DNA from: CAYTGM01 sp964437365 | GTDB lineage: Bacteria > Sumerlaeota > Sumerlaeia > SLMS01 | Assembly: GCA_964437365.1 (NCBI GenBank) | Contig: CAYTGM010000021.1 | Location: forward strand, 36,450 to 100,449 | Length of the DNA: 64,000 bases | Direction of reading: 5' to 3' | Shown here: piece after piece, positions 50,562 through 59,341 of the stretch | How the letters are laid out: each line of letters opens with the position of its first letter | Position numbering within the stretch: the first letter of the stretch is position 1 | Notes under the pieces: model-generated | What the model was told of the DNA's origin: nothing | What the model saw: the letters and a program-made list of their open reading frames with translations, nothing else | The model's database searches: none | Position numbers and translations under genes: made by a program

Positions 50562-51698
50562 TTAGTTGAAGATCAGCCAGTCTTTAACAGATGTAGTCTT
50601 ACTACCAGCATCGAGAGGTCCATAGTGACCGCGCTTTCCACTGAACTCGACGTCCTGAATGAAGAACGTAGGCTCATCGATAGCATCAACAGCAGCGGAG
50701 GGAACGGTAAAGCTGTATGTCGCACCGTTGCCATTTGGATTCTCTGAAGGAATCAAAGAAGAGTTAAGCTGCTCTGCGGCGTATGGTACACCATTGATAT
50801 CGTCTTTACCCAGGAAAACATTGAAGCCTGCATTGTTGATTTCTTCTGAAGTCGTCCATACAATCAAGACGTCACCATTGGAAAGAAATTCTGTAGTTAC
50901 TTCGCTGATTTCAGCAGAAAGTGTCGTTGGATCCTGAAGCTGTGTGATCGCAATACAGTTCTCTGTATTCCCAACGATGTTAGCATCGGTGTTACAGTTG
51001 CCTGGAGTCTCACCAATGTTGAGGTCCCAGTTTGCCGTCAGAGACGCGCCGTCAACGTTTGCGGTATTGCCGATGTTCTGACCGTTACCTGGAGTACTAA
51101 TCTGAGTTACAGTAGAAGCCGTTTCCAACGTTGTTGCGCCACCAGGTGCGTTACCGTAGGAGACTCCAAAGCCTGATGGGGATACGTTTGTATTGCTGAA
51201 TGCAGCGTCTGTCTCGTTATCAACCCAGATGACGTCAGCCTGGTTAATGTCGTTTGCACCATTGAGTGTGCTGACTGTGATCGGCGTTAAATATGTCGCA
51301 TTTCCGAGGTTAATAATGATGTTCCAATCACCATTTGGTGGATCGTAGCTGAGATCTTCTGCGACGATGCCCGATCCTGCTATGACGATAATGGTTCCTC
51401 GGGGAAAATAATTGAGTACGGTTCCATTCAAGAGCTGTGAAGTATTTTGAAGGGCATAGGCAGTTCCCTTGATCGACTTATCGTTTGTTGCGTCACCGAT
51501 TTGATACTGGTCGAGAACAGCAGGCCCAATGTCGTTAATAATAACGACTTCGATGAACTCACTACCAGCGGCAGTCAGTCCGGTATTACTTCTGTACAGC
51601 TCATTCAGTACAATGTTTTGCTGTGCGGGGGCGACCGAAGTTAAAGCCGCAGCCGCGAGGCTAAGTCCTAATACTTTCTTCAAATTTCGTTTGTTCAT
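50562..51698 (-). CDS. secreted lamin-tail-domain-like protein
   Basis: This 378-residue protein has a signal peptide ending near SVAPA and begins QQNIVLNELYRSNTG, then AGSEFIEVVIINDIGPAVLD, which resembles a lamin-tail domain. Its C-terminal 120 residues carry IVWTTSEEINNAGFNVFLGK, NSSLIPSENP, YSFTVP and FFIQDVEFSGKRGHYGP. These match the module of the surface paralogues at 42.9-47.3 kb. So three secreted proteins here share one C-terminal unit, which could be a sorting or anchoring domain. Upstream of the start, TTGACA (minus strand, 51900-51895) may be part of a promoter, but no good -10 box is seen at normal spacing. Confidence 0.75.
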   Translation of the reverse strand: MNKRNLKKVLGLSLAAAALTSVAPAQQNIVLNELYRSNTGLTAAGSEFIEVVIINDIGPAVLDQYQIGDATNDKSIKGTAYALQNTSQLLNGTVLNYFPRGTIIVIAGSGIVAEDLSYDPPNGDWNIIINLGNATYLTPITVSTLNGANDINQADVIWVDNETDAAFSNTNVSPSGFGVSYGNAPGGATTLETASTVTQISTPGNGQNIGNTANVDGASLTANWDLNIGETPGNCNTDANIVGNTENCIAITQLQDPTTLSAEISEVTTEFLSNGDVLIVWTTSEEINNAGFNVFLGKDDINGVPYAAEQLNSSLIPSENPNGNGATYSFTVPSAAVDAIDEPTFFIQDVEFSGKRGHYGPLDAGSKTTSVKDWLIFN

Positions 51699-51938
51699 GG
51701 AGAATTCTTCCTATTAATGGGGTCTTGATACAGGGGTGCGCATTTCCCCGCACACTTATAAAGACCTTCTAAAACCATTTTTTTTCAAAAAAAATAAAAA
51801 AAATGAAGGGGAAGTGAAAAACTAGGGCGAGAGATTGAAAGAAACAGGGAATTGTATGAGGAAAGATGTTTACAAACCAGTAATCTTGGCCGTCTGTCAA
51901 GTCACTTCCTCATCCCCATAAGCCCGATTGATACCAAA

Positions 51939-52874
51939 CTAAACACCGAGCTTCTTGCCAAAGTAATCCATGGTATTCTTAATACCTTCCTCAAGTTTCA
52001 CTTGAGGCTCCCAGCCCAGCCTTTGTCGAGCTCTGGTAATATCAGGCTTACGCTGCTTGGGATCATCTACTGGTAGAGGCTTATAAACGATTTCACTCTT
52101 GGAATTACTGAACTTAATGATCGCTTCAGCGAATTCCTTGATCGTCATCTCTGAAGGATTACCAATATTGCAAGGCTCCTGAAGATCACTGGTGAGAAGG
52201 CGATAGATACCTTCAATAAGGTCCGCCACATAGCAGAAGCTTCTTGTCTGGCTGCCATCGCCATAAACCGTCAGTGGCTCGCCCTTGAGCGCCTGACTGA
52301 CAAAGTTCGGGACCACGCGTCCATCCTGGAGTCTCATTCGTGGACCGTAGGTATTAAAAATTCTCACAATTCGCGTTTCGAGACCATGGAATCGATGATA
52401 GGCCATAGTAATTGCCTCAGCGAAACGTTTTGCTTCATCATAAACGCCGCGAGGCCCGATCGGGTTCACATTCCCCCAATACTCTTCCGTTTGAGGATGA
52501 ACAAGCGGATCCCCATAGATCTCACTGGTTGAGGCGATCAGAAAACGGGCTTTCTTCTCTTTAGCCAGGCCAAGAGCCTTATGAGTTCCCAGAGAACCTA
52601 CTTTCAGCGTAGGAATCGGACGCTCCAGATAATCAACCGGGCTGGCGGGGGAGGCGAAGTGGATGACATAATCAACTTCACCCTCTACGTACAGGTACTC
52701 TGTAACGTCCTGCTTAATGAAGGTGTAACGATCGTCACGGATATGTTCAATGTTATCAACGCTACCTGTTGAAAGATTGTCCAGGCAGACAACTTCGTGA
52801 TCTTTGCCAAGCAAAAGGTCTGTCAGATGACTTCCTAGAAATCCTGCACCACCGGTAATGACTGTTCTGGGCAT
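51939..52874 (-). CDS. uxs: UDP-glucuronate decarboxylase (UDP-xylose synthase)
   Basis: This 311-residue extended SDR enzyme converts UDP-glucuronate to UDP-xylose with NAD. TGGAGFLGSHL (residues 7-17) binds the cofactor. HFASPASPVDY, LIASTSEIYGDP, the catalytic VYDEAKR (Tyr and Lys) and FNTYGPRMR follow, and QTRSFCYV is diagnostic of UXS rather than UDP-glucose epimerase. It provides a pentose donor for surface polysaccharide. No UDP-glucose dehydrogenase is in the window. It is a lone gene, with the DUF547 gene divergent on the other side. Confidence 0.95.
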   Translation of the reverse strand: MPRTVITGGAGFLGSHLTDLLLGKDHEVVCLDNLSTGSVDNIEHIRDDRYTFIKQDVTEYLYVEGEVDYVIHFASPASPVDYLERPIPTLKVGSLGTHKALGLAKEKKARFLIASTSEIYGDPLVHPQTEEYWGNVNPIGPRGVYDEAKRFAEAITMAYHRFHGLETRIVRIFNTYGPRMRLQDGRVVPNFVSQALKGEPLTVYGDGSQTRSFCYVADLIEGIYRLLTSDLQEPCNIGNPSEMTIKEFAEAIIKFSNSKSEIVYKPLPVDDPKQRKPDITRARQRLGWEPQVKLEEGIKNTMDYFGKKLGV

Positions 52875-53137
52875 TCAACAATATCCTTATTCAATTCTTC
52901 CACGTTGGACATTTCGCTGCGAAACTGGAAACGTCTCCGGAGACAAATTCTGGCTCATCGCGGGTACGCACGAGAAAAGAGGCTCTTACCTCAAGAGGGT
53001 CGAGGAAAAAAGCCCTCTTCGCCTTCGATTTATGCCTCTTATCTTATTAAGCGCAAAAACATCCTGAAAGACAATTCTCCTTCACACGAAGGTTATCCAC
53101 AGCACATGGCATCATGAATGCACTACACCACTAACAA

Positions 53138-53156
53138 CATTGCGAACGTTGCAATG
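53138..53156. promoter_or_regulatory. 19-bp palindrome upstream of the DUF547 gene
   Basis: CATTGC (53138-53143) and GCAATG (53151-53156) flank GAACGTT. It lies 36 bases before the start at 53192 and is a likely operator. The rest of the 317-base divergent gap has one DnaA-box-like TTATCCACA (53093-53101) and no gene. Confidence 0.5.
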
Positions 53157-53191
53157 ATGTCACACGAATCACCCGAAGGATTTCTTCACAT

Positions 53192-53980
53192 ATGATGAAT
53201 TACTCAACAGTCCCGATACCTGCAAAGATTCTCCTCGCCTGCCTTTTTCTTCTCTCTCCTGCTTTCGTTCTCGCCGATGCCGCTACTGTTGCAGATAAAT
53301 GGGATGCAATTCTCAAAGATACAGCCAGATTGTCGCAGATCGATGATATTAACGTGGTTCTTGTCGATTACAAAGAAATCAAGAGCGATCCACGCTGGAC
53401 CGCTCTTCTACAAGATCTCGAATCTTCTGAAGTTCCTACCGCTCGCGACGAAGCAAAAGCCTTCTGGATGAACGCCTATAACATTCTTGCCATCGACGTC
53501 GTTCTATCGCAATACCCGGTCGAGAGTATTCGCGACGTCGGTCCCTGGTACTCCACAGTCTGGAAAATGGATGCAGGTGAAGTGAACGGCAAAATGTATT
53601 CTCTCGACTATATTGAGCACCAGATTCTCCGCAAGATGGGCGATCCTTTAATCCATGCAGGTATCGTCTGCGCCTCGGTCAGTTGCCCCAACCTCAGAGA
53701 CGAAGCCTTCCGCGGGGCCAATGTCCAGCAGCAGCTTGACGAGCAGATGGAAGCCTTTCTCAGTGATGCAACAAAAGGTGCACGAATTGAGGGCAACACA
53801 CTCTACCTGTCAAAGATCTTCGACTGGTTCAGCGAAGACTTCGGCTCAATTAAAGACTTCGTCAGGAAGCATGCACCGGAAGAACTTGCCTCACAGATCA
53901 GTTCTTCCACTTCCATTGACTACTTTGATTATAATTGGAAATTGAACGACGATACAGCTACGATCTCTGCATCACGTTAA
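53192..53980 (+). CDS. DUF547 domain protein, exported
   Basis: This 262-residue protein has a signal peptide (LLACLFLLSPAFVLA) and a DUF547 domain. Conserved parts visible are VDYKEI, KAFWMNAYNILAIDVVL, SLDYIEHQILR, HAGIVCASVSCPNLR and EAFRGANVQQQLDEQ, with TLYLSKIFDWFSEDFG at the end. The function of DUF547 is not known; some members have a papain-like fold and the Cys in CASVSCP is a candidate active residue. It is a monocistron between a palindromic operator-like site and a strong terminator. ATG at 53195 is an equally good start. Confidence 0.88.
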   Translation: MMNYSTVPIPAKILLACLFLLSPAFVLADAATVADKWDAILKDTARLSQIDDINVVLVDYKEIKSDPRWTALLQDLESSEVPTARDEAKAFWMNAYNILAIDVVLSQYPVESIRDVGPWYSTVWKMDAGEVNGKMYSLDYIEHQILRKMGDPLIHAGIVCASVSCPNLRDEAFRGANVQQQLDEQMEAFLSDATKGARIEGNTLYLSKIFDWFSEDFGSIKDFVRKHAPEELASQISSSTSIDYFDYNWKLNDDTATISASR

Positions 53981-54011
53981 CTCTGTCTTAAATAGAAGAT
54001 GTAAAAAATCA

Positions 54012-54048
54012 AATGCCGGAGTCAGTTGTTCGTGGCTCCGGCATTCTT
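54012..54048. terminator. bidirectional terminator between convergent genes
   Basis: AATGCCGGAG (54012-54021) and CTCCGGCATT (54036-54045) form a perfect ten-base stem, followed by CTTCTT. It serves the DUF547 gene and the minus-strand lipoprotein gene. Confidence 0.85.
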
Positions 54049-54073
54049 CTTAAACTACTAAACAGCGAGAAAC

Positions 54074-54427
54074 TTAGTCCGTCTCTGCCCAGGGAACCGG
54101 TTGAAAAAGAACAAACGATTCGGGTCTTTGCACCTTATCCACCTGAATCACTTCGCCCGCCTCACACGTGATCACGAGATCATAACCTTCGTACTGGCCG
54201 AACGCGACAATATAACGATTATTTCGGACTTCGTAAATATAGACTTTCTTGTCTTCAGCGAATCCCGAGTACGCCGGATTGCCATACTTCTGGAGGATTT
54301 CTTCTTCTGACATTCCTTTTTCCACGGGGTTCAGAAAAAGTTCTGAATTATTGTAAATACCGATACAGCCTGAAGAAACCAACATAACTGATGACAGGAT
54401 CAGGCCTGACATTACTCGACGGATCAT
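54074..54427 (-). CDS. BamE/SmpA-like small lipoprotein
   Basis: This 117-residue protein has a lipoprotein signal (LILSSVMLVSSGC, Cys near 21) and a short domain with KGMSEEEILQKYGNPAYSGF, the pattern of BamE/SmpA and similar lipoproteins. It should be anchored in the outer or inner membrane. Its ATG overlaps the TGA of the Ser/Thr kinase gene upstream, so the two are translated together. It is shorter in its second half than typical BamE, so a direct role in the BAM complex is uncertain. The link to the kinase may mean it is its sensor or target. Confidence 0.7.
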   Translation of the reverse strand: MIRRVMSGLILSSVMLVSSGCIGIYNNSELFLNPVEKGMSEEEILQKYGNPAYSGFAEDKKVYIYEVRNNRYIVAFGQYEGYDLVITCEAGEVIQVDKVQRPESFVLFQPVPWAETD

Positions 54428-56109
54428 GGTTCAAGCTCCTCTAATAGTTGATTTAACTGATCATCCGACCCCTCAACAGCTATCAGTTCCCATTCAGAAT
54501 CCACAAGCCTCATGTAGCATTTCCATGGAAATTGACTACTGTAGATCTTCCGACGATAATTCTTTTCTCGAATCGTCTCTGGTTTGCCCGAAATATGCAG
54601 TTCTACAAAGATCATCGCACGATCTTCCCAGTATAGAGATCCCTCCTGAATAAGAAAAGAAAACTGCAGCACATCATAGGTCTCCCTGAGACGCTCTCGA
54701 ACAAGGTCCAACCTTTCAATCAAAGGATGATCGATTGATGCAAAGCTATCCGGGAGTGAATCTCTGTTATTTAGAGGAGGCTCCCAGTTCCTGTCTATCC
54801 AGTCAGCAATTCCCTCTGCAACCCTGCTCCTCTTGTAATTCACACTAAGCGGTGGAGACTTATCTGAATCCCATAAACTCAGGTCTATACCAGCGTTTAT
54901 TTCATCATTGGTCTCTTCCGGTAGAACTTCTTGCTCTTCAAAAATCTGGATACTTTCAACAGGCTCTTCAAGAACCGACTCTTCCACAATCGGCTGTTCG
55001 AGAGCTGCAACTTTCTCTTTTTCAGAGCTCCCGGAGAAATAGGCAACGGACACGAGCCCAACTCCCAGTAATAGTCCTGCGGTCAGTCCCACAACGATAG
55101 ACGAGGAGAACTTTTTTTCTATCACCGTACCGCTGGTGATGGCTTCAGAAGCACTCATCTCTAATGGTTCTTGCTTGAAGAGTTCGGAGAACGAGTTATG
55201 TTTATACGGCTCCAGTGCTTCAGCAACGGATTGATACAGGTGTGATGCCTTCTCAGGCCTTTCGGACGGATCTTTTCGAAGACCTTGAGCCAGCGCATTC
55301 GAGAGTGCTTCGGGCAGGGCGCGGTTTCGTTCGTGTATAGGAACAGGAGGATCGTTTGTCTGCTTATAGAGCAGGTCAACTCCTGATGTATAGTCGAACG
55401 CCAGCTTACCTGCAAGCGTCCTGTAGATTAACATAGAAAAAGCATATATATCTGCTGCTGAAGTGACAGATTTTCCTTTGACCTGTTCCGGCGACATGAA
55501 CGCCGGCGTGCCGATCGTTGCCAGTTCCTGGGTCTGAAAAACGCCATCCATATCAACGTGTGCCACACCGAAATCCATGATCTTGGCAACTCGTTGCGGC
55601 ATGGTCACAACAATGTTAGAGGGCTTGATATCCCGGTGGACGATTCCCTTTTCGTGCGCCGCATCCAACCCGGAAGATATCTGTCTGAAGAGATCCAGAA
55701 CCGCAGCGATTGTCAGTTGCTCTCGCTGATCTTTCAGAAACCTCTCAAATTCCATCCCCTCAACAAACTCCATAGCGATAAATGCCGGCTCATCTTCCCT
55801 GTCGGAGACATGGACATCAAAGATCTGAACGATGTTTTCATGGACGCATTTACCCATGGTTAGAGCTTCGCGTTCGAAGCGACCGATAAACTCTGGCTTC
55901 TTGAGCAGCTCTTTTTTTGGTATTTTGACAGCAACCGTTCGACGTAATCGAATCTGACGGGCGCGAAAAACTCCACCCATGGCCCCCTGGCCAATCAACT
56001 CATCGATCTGGTAGCGACCATCCAGCGTCTTTCCGCAAAAGGACTCAAGATAGGCTCTTGATTCATCAGGATCCTTTTCCAGAACGGTACTCTTATTCTC
56101 TTCACTCAT
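54424..56109 (-). CDS. membrane Ser/Thr protein kinase
   Basis: This 561-residue protein has an N-terminal Hanks-type kinase: glycine loop IGQGAMGGV (39-47), Lys62 in VAVKIPK, HRD at 158-160 and DFG at 179-181, followed by GTPAFMSPEQ. A single membrane helix at about 336-357 (SSIVVGLTAGLLLGVGLVSVAY) leads to an Asp/Glu-rich linker and a C-terminal extracytoplasmic domain of about 140 residues that I do not recognise. It is thus a typical transmembrane PknB-like receptor kinase. Translation is coupled to the small lipoprotein downstream. The HAD phosphatase upstream is 105 bases away. Confidence 0.92.
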   Translation of the reverse strand: MSEENKSTVLEKDPDESRAYLESFCGKTLDGRYQIDELIGQGAMGGVFRARQIRLRRTVAVKIPKKELLKKPEFIGRFEREALTMGKCVHENIVQIFDVHVSDREDEPAFIAMEFVEGMEFERFLKDQREQLTIAAVLDLFRQISSGLDAAHEKGIVHRDIKPSNIVVTMPQRVAKIMDFGVAHVDMDGVFQTQELATIGTPAFMSPEQVKGKSVTSAADIYAFSMLIYRTLAGKLAFDYTSGVDLLYKQTNDPPVPIHERNRALPEALSNALAQGLRKDPSERPEKASHLYQSVAEALEPYKHNSFSELFKQEPLEMSASEAITSGTVIEKKFSSSIVVGLTAGLLLGVGLVSVAYFSGSSEKEKVAALEQPIVEESVLEEPVESIQIFEEQEVLPEETNDEINAGIDLSLWDSDKSPPLSVNYKRSRVAEGIADWIDRNWEPPLNNRDSLPDSFASIDHPLIERLDLVRERLRETYDVLQFSFLIQEGSLYWEDRAMIFVELHISGKPETIREKNYRRKIYSSQFPWKCYMRLVDSEWELIAVEGSDDQLNQLLEELEP

Positions 56110-56214
56110 TCCGTGGACCGGAGCTTTTCATGGATATCGTCACCGTTAAATCAACTTAACGGGGTTGGAATCATGACAGGGAACCTGCCTGAATCAATTA
56201 GAGAGTTCACTCTT

Positions 56215-56880
56215 TTATCGAACAGCTGCCAGAAGGTCGGTGAAATCCCGCACCACAACCTCGGACAATTCTTCAATTTCTTCGGGAGTGTGCATTGTGG
56301 CAAAGCCGATTGCTTTTGAGCCAGCTCTTTTCGCTGCTTCAAGGCCATGGATAGAATCCTCCAGCACGATGCAGTTCTCAGCGTCCTGGTTCATCTGCTG
56401 AGCACACTCTAGAAAGATAGACGGGTCAGGTTTCGCCTGAATCACCTCATCGCTGCTGACAATACTGGAGAAGTAGTGGTCGATCTTCAGCCCCCTTAGA
56501 ATGGCTTCAATGTTCATACGAGGAGCACTGGAGCCCACGGCCATCGGTATAGACGCCTCCTCCATGACCTTCAGAAAATCGAAAAGGCCATCAATTGGAG
56601 GGACGACACCGCTCCGAAAAATCTCCAGAAACATCTGCTCTTTCTTTTCCCCTTCCTCTTTGAGAAAGTCATGATCGTCTTTCCTGTCAGGAAAGAAGTA
56701 GGGGACTACCTGAAGGTTTCCACGCCCGAAGGTCTTTCTCATAAAGTCGTCAGGGTCGATTGACTGACCGAGCGATTCCGCGTACTTCATCCAGGCCTCT
56801 TGATGAGCATTCCTCGTATCAACGATCACTCCATCCATATCGAAGATGATCGCTCTAAAGGTCTGGCCATTAATTCTCAT
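56215..56880 (-). CDS. HAD-superfamily phosphatase (beta-phosphoglucomutase-like)
   Basis: This 221-residue enzyme has the HAD motifs: FDMDGVIVDT (nucleophile Asp14, acid/base Asp16), VGSSAPRMN (motif II), Lys in AKPDPSIF (motif III) and VLEDSIHGLEAA (motif IV). The cap is of the alpha-helical C1 type, as in beta-phosphoglucomutase and sugar-phosphate phosphatases. The substrate cannot be told by sequence. It probably acts in the cytosol on a phosphosugar. The oxidoreductase gene is divergent, 103 bases away. Confidence 0.9.
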   Translation of the reverse strand: MRINGQTFRAIIFDMDGVIVDTRNAHQEAWMKYAESLGQSIDPDDFMRKTFGRGNLQVVPYFFPDRKDDHDFLKEEGEKKEQMFLEIFRSGVVPPIDGLFDFLKVMEEASIPMAVGSSAPRMNIEAILRGLKIDHYFSSIVSSDEVIQAKPDPSIFLECAQQMNQDAENCIVLEDSIHGLEAAKRAGSKAIGFATMHTPEEIEELSEVVVRDFTDLLAAVR

Positions 56881-56983
56881 GAATCTTTTCCTCGATCAGC
56901 ACTTGCAACGTCCTGCCGAAACAGGTCAGATTAGCATGGTGGTCAAGGATTGATTCCTAACTCTCGCTCCAATGAGGCCCTGA

Positions 56984-58003
56984 ATGAAAGTTGTCATCGC
57001 TCATCGCTCCCGCGAAGCACGTGTTGTCGATCTTGCGACACCTTCTTCCCATGAAAGCTTTATTACCGTTCGGGTGAGTCATTCGGCTCTGATTCTGCCC
57101 GATGAGCTGATGGCCCTTTCCCAGGCAGGGCGCATGGCACAAAAAGGTGATGATGGTTTTCCTCTCGGATCCTGCGCCAGCGGTACGGTAATTGAAACCG
57201 GCGCGAAAGTTAAAACACTCAAGAAGGGTGTACGCGTCGCCGTTTGCGGAAACCCATATGTCTATCATGGAGCACAATTAGTCGTTCCGGAAGCACTCGC
57301 TATTGAACTTCCCAAGAAAGTGAATCACGAGGAAGGCAGCTATGCAGGATTGGGCGCCCGGGCCCTTAATCTTCTCCGGACGGCTCCTGTACAGATCGGG
57401 GAAGTTATCCTGATTATTGGAGCCGATCTTCTGGGTCTTTTAACCGCTCAGCTGGTGAAAGCTGCCGGAGCCATCCCTGTCCTCGTAGATGATTCAGAAT
57501 TCCGACTCAATAAAGCTCGCACCATTGGGATTCCTCGTACTTTTCTTCCAACCGATGAAGACTTGCTGCGTACCGTGAGTAATCTCACCCATGGTTACGG
57601 CGTCGACACGGCCCTGATCACCCGAGCCGGAGACCGCGCTGGCTATACGCTTGCCTGTGATTTTCTCTGTCACGGAGGCGTATTGATTCTTGGCGCTGAC
57701 CTTGAGCAACGAGCTCCCATTGATCTTTTGCGCGAGAAAGCGATCCAGATCCGTCCAGCTATAGGTGGGGGAGCGGGAGCAGCTAACAGAGACCATGCTG
57801 CACGCAGTTCCTTACTCCCACGTACCATCACCCGATGGACGGAGCGAGATAATATGGGATGTTTTTGCGATTTACTGGCGGAACGAAAAGTGCAAATCAC
57901 GCCATTGATCACCGATCGCATCCCTGTTGATCGAGCTCAGGTGGTCTACGAAAAAGCATCACGAGGTCGCGATTCTGTATTGGGCGCTGTCTTTACTTAT
58001 TAA
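56984..58003 (+). CDS. zinc-free MDR-family oxidoreductase
   Basis: This 339-residue protein is a medium-chain dehydrogenase/reductase: a GroES-like N-terminus (FPLGSCASGTVIETGAKVK) and a Rossmann domain with LIIGADLLGLLTAQLVKAAGA. The zinc-binding Cys and His residues of alcohol dehydrogenases (GHE-x-x-G and the Cys cluster) are not present, so it is not a classic zinc alcohol dehydrogenase. Similar proteins occur in polysaccharide regions as sugar-nucleotide or threonine-dehydrogenase-like oxidoreductases. The reaction is unknown. It is followed by the DUF58 gene 52 bases later, probably in one transcript. Confidence 0.8.
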   Translation: MKVVIAHRSREARVVDLATPSSHESFITVRVSHSALILPDELMALSQAGRMAQKGDDGFPLGSCASGTVIETGAKVKTLKKGVRVAVCGNPYVYHGAQLVVPEALAIELPKKVNHEEGSYAGLGARALNLLRTAPVQIGEVILIIGADLLGLLTAQLVKAAGAIPVLVDDSEFRLNKARTIGIPRTFLPTDEDLLRTVSNLTHGYGVDTALITRAGDRAGYTLACDFLCHGGVLILGADLEQRAPIDLLREKAIQIRPAIGGGAGAANRDHAARSSLLPRTITRWTERDNMGCFCDLLAERKVQITPLITDRIPVDRAQVVYEKASRGRDSVLGAVFTY

Positions 58004-58054
58004 CATGGGCCGCCGCTTTTCTGAGGAAAGCGTGCAGCTGAGTCGGAGACAATA

Positions 58055-59341
58055 ATGGAACAGTTTCACTTCCATTTTCTCCGTCCGAGAAACCTCCTGG
58101 TCTTTATCTTCTCGTTCAGTCTGGTTGCCCTGATCCTTCTGCGAGAACCACTTTTTCTCTTTCTTGTGGTTACCTGTCTCGCTGCCGTTCTTCTCTCCTT
58201 AAAGGAAGCAACAGGTCTTCTCTCGCATATAAAGATTAACCGAACTCATCATCCACGCGTTTTTCAGGATAACCGACTCAACGTGAAGGTGCTCATTGAA
58301 GGTACGGAGAACCGCGCGCCAGAATTACTTCTTGTTGAAGACTATTTCTCTCCTGCAACGGTCAGCAAGATTCGACGACTCATTGAAAGTCCCCTCAAGA
58401 AAGGAAAGGTAGTTGAATTCCATTATCAGGGGATGTGCAGCCACCGCCGAGGCCTCTATACCATCGGACCCGTCAGACTTCAGGCTTTCGATTCCTTCGG
58501 GTTTTTCTCTCGAGAACTCTATGTCGAGGAATTCACCGATCTGCTTGTTTACCCCCAGGCCGTTGACCTTCAGCAGAATAATCTGCTCGGAGAAGGAACA
58601 CTTTTCCACGTGGGACTGGAGAGCCACCCGAAGACAGGATACAGCGAAGAGTTCCAGGGTATTCGAGAATACCAGCAGGGCGACTCACCCCGATTGATCC
58701 ACTGGAAGTCCACGGCTCGCCACAATCAGTTTATGGTGAAGGAATTCATCGACGTCTATACAACGGAGGTGATCTTCTTCCTCGATCTCGGCCGCCTGGG
58801 TCTTGTCGGCATCGGCGATCAGACCTCTGTCGAGTACGGCATTAAGTGCTGTGCCAGCCTCTCTAAACGGGCGGTTGAGCGGGGCCACGCTGTCGGACTC
58901 TGCGCCATCGGCAAAAAGGTTGAATACCTACCTCCCAGAACCGGTGTGAGCCATCTCCTTGCCATACTGGATCGACTTGCCTTCGTCAAACCAGAGGGCG
59001 ATACGGCCTTTGTACAGACAGTGACAGATATGGCTCGAGAAATCCCCCGGGGGAGTACGGCCGTCTTGCTGATGGGTGCTACAACGATTGACCTCGATCC
59101 AACAGCGGTCCTGATCCAGCACTTTATCGATCGACGAATTCTGCCGGTCATGATCCTTATAGACGATCGCGCTTTTATTAAGATCTTTCGGGAACAGGAA
59201 GACCGGCACTTCGAGGCACTCTCTCTGGATGAAATAGCCACTAAACTTAAAATGATGGGAGCTCAGGTTCACGTTGTTGGCCGTGCTTCCAGCATGACGG
59301 AGGCCCTTACCCAGGGGTTGGAAAGAGAGTATACGCTTTGA
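58055..59341 (+). CDS. DUF58 domain membrane protein
   Basis: This 428-residue protein has two or three N-terminal membrane helices (residues 12-48) and a DUF58 domain with the hallmark YQQGDSPRLIHWKSTARHNQ near 210-230, then a vWA-like C-terminal part. DUF58 proteins usually lie with a MoxR ATPase and a transglutaminase-like TgpA protein in operons linked to envelope assembly or stress. Here the next gene looks like the membrane part of TgpA, but there is no MoxR ATPase in the window. Its TGA overlaps the TTG of the next gene, so the two are coupled. Confidence 0.9.
   Translation: MEQFHFHFLRPRNLLVFIFSFSLVALILLREPLFLFLVVTCLAAVLLSLKEATGLLSHIKINRTHHPRVFQDNRLNVKVLIEGTENRAPELLLVEDYFSPATVSKIRRLIESPLKKGKVVEFHYQGMCSHRRGLYTIGPVRLQAFDSFGFFSRELYVEEFTDLLVYPQAVDLQQNNLLGEGTLFHVGLESHPKTGYSEEFQGIREYQQGDSPRLIHWKSTARHNQFMVKEFIDVYTTEVIFFLDLGRLGLVGIGDQTSVEYGIKCCASLSKRAVERGHAVGLCAIGKKVEYLPPRTGVSHLLAILDRLAFVKPEGDTAFVQTVTDMAREIPRGSTAVLLMGATTIDLDPTAVLIQHFIDRRILPVMILIDDRAFIKIFREQEDRHFEALSLDEIATKLKMMGAQVHVVGRASSMTEALTQGLEREYTL

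Noticed and set aside
51868..51900. TTGACA on the minus strand as a sigma-70 promoter of the lamin-tail-like gene
   Set aside because: The best -10 match needs a spacer of about 20 bases; noted in the gene entry but not called.
53093..53101. Consensus DnaA box TTATCCACA
   Set aside because: It is single. No cluster of further boxes, AT-rich unwinding region or dnaA/dnaN genes accompanies it, so an oriC call is not supported.
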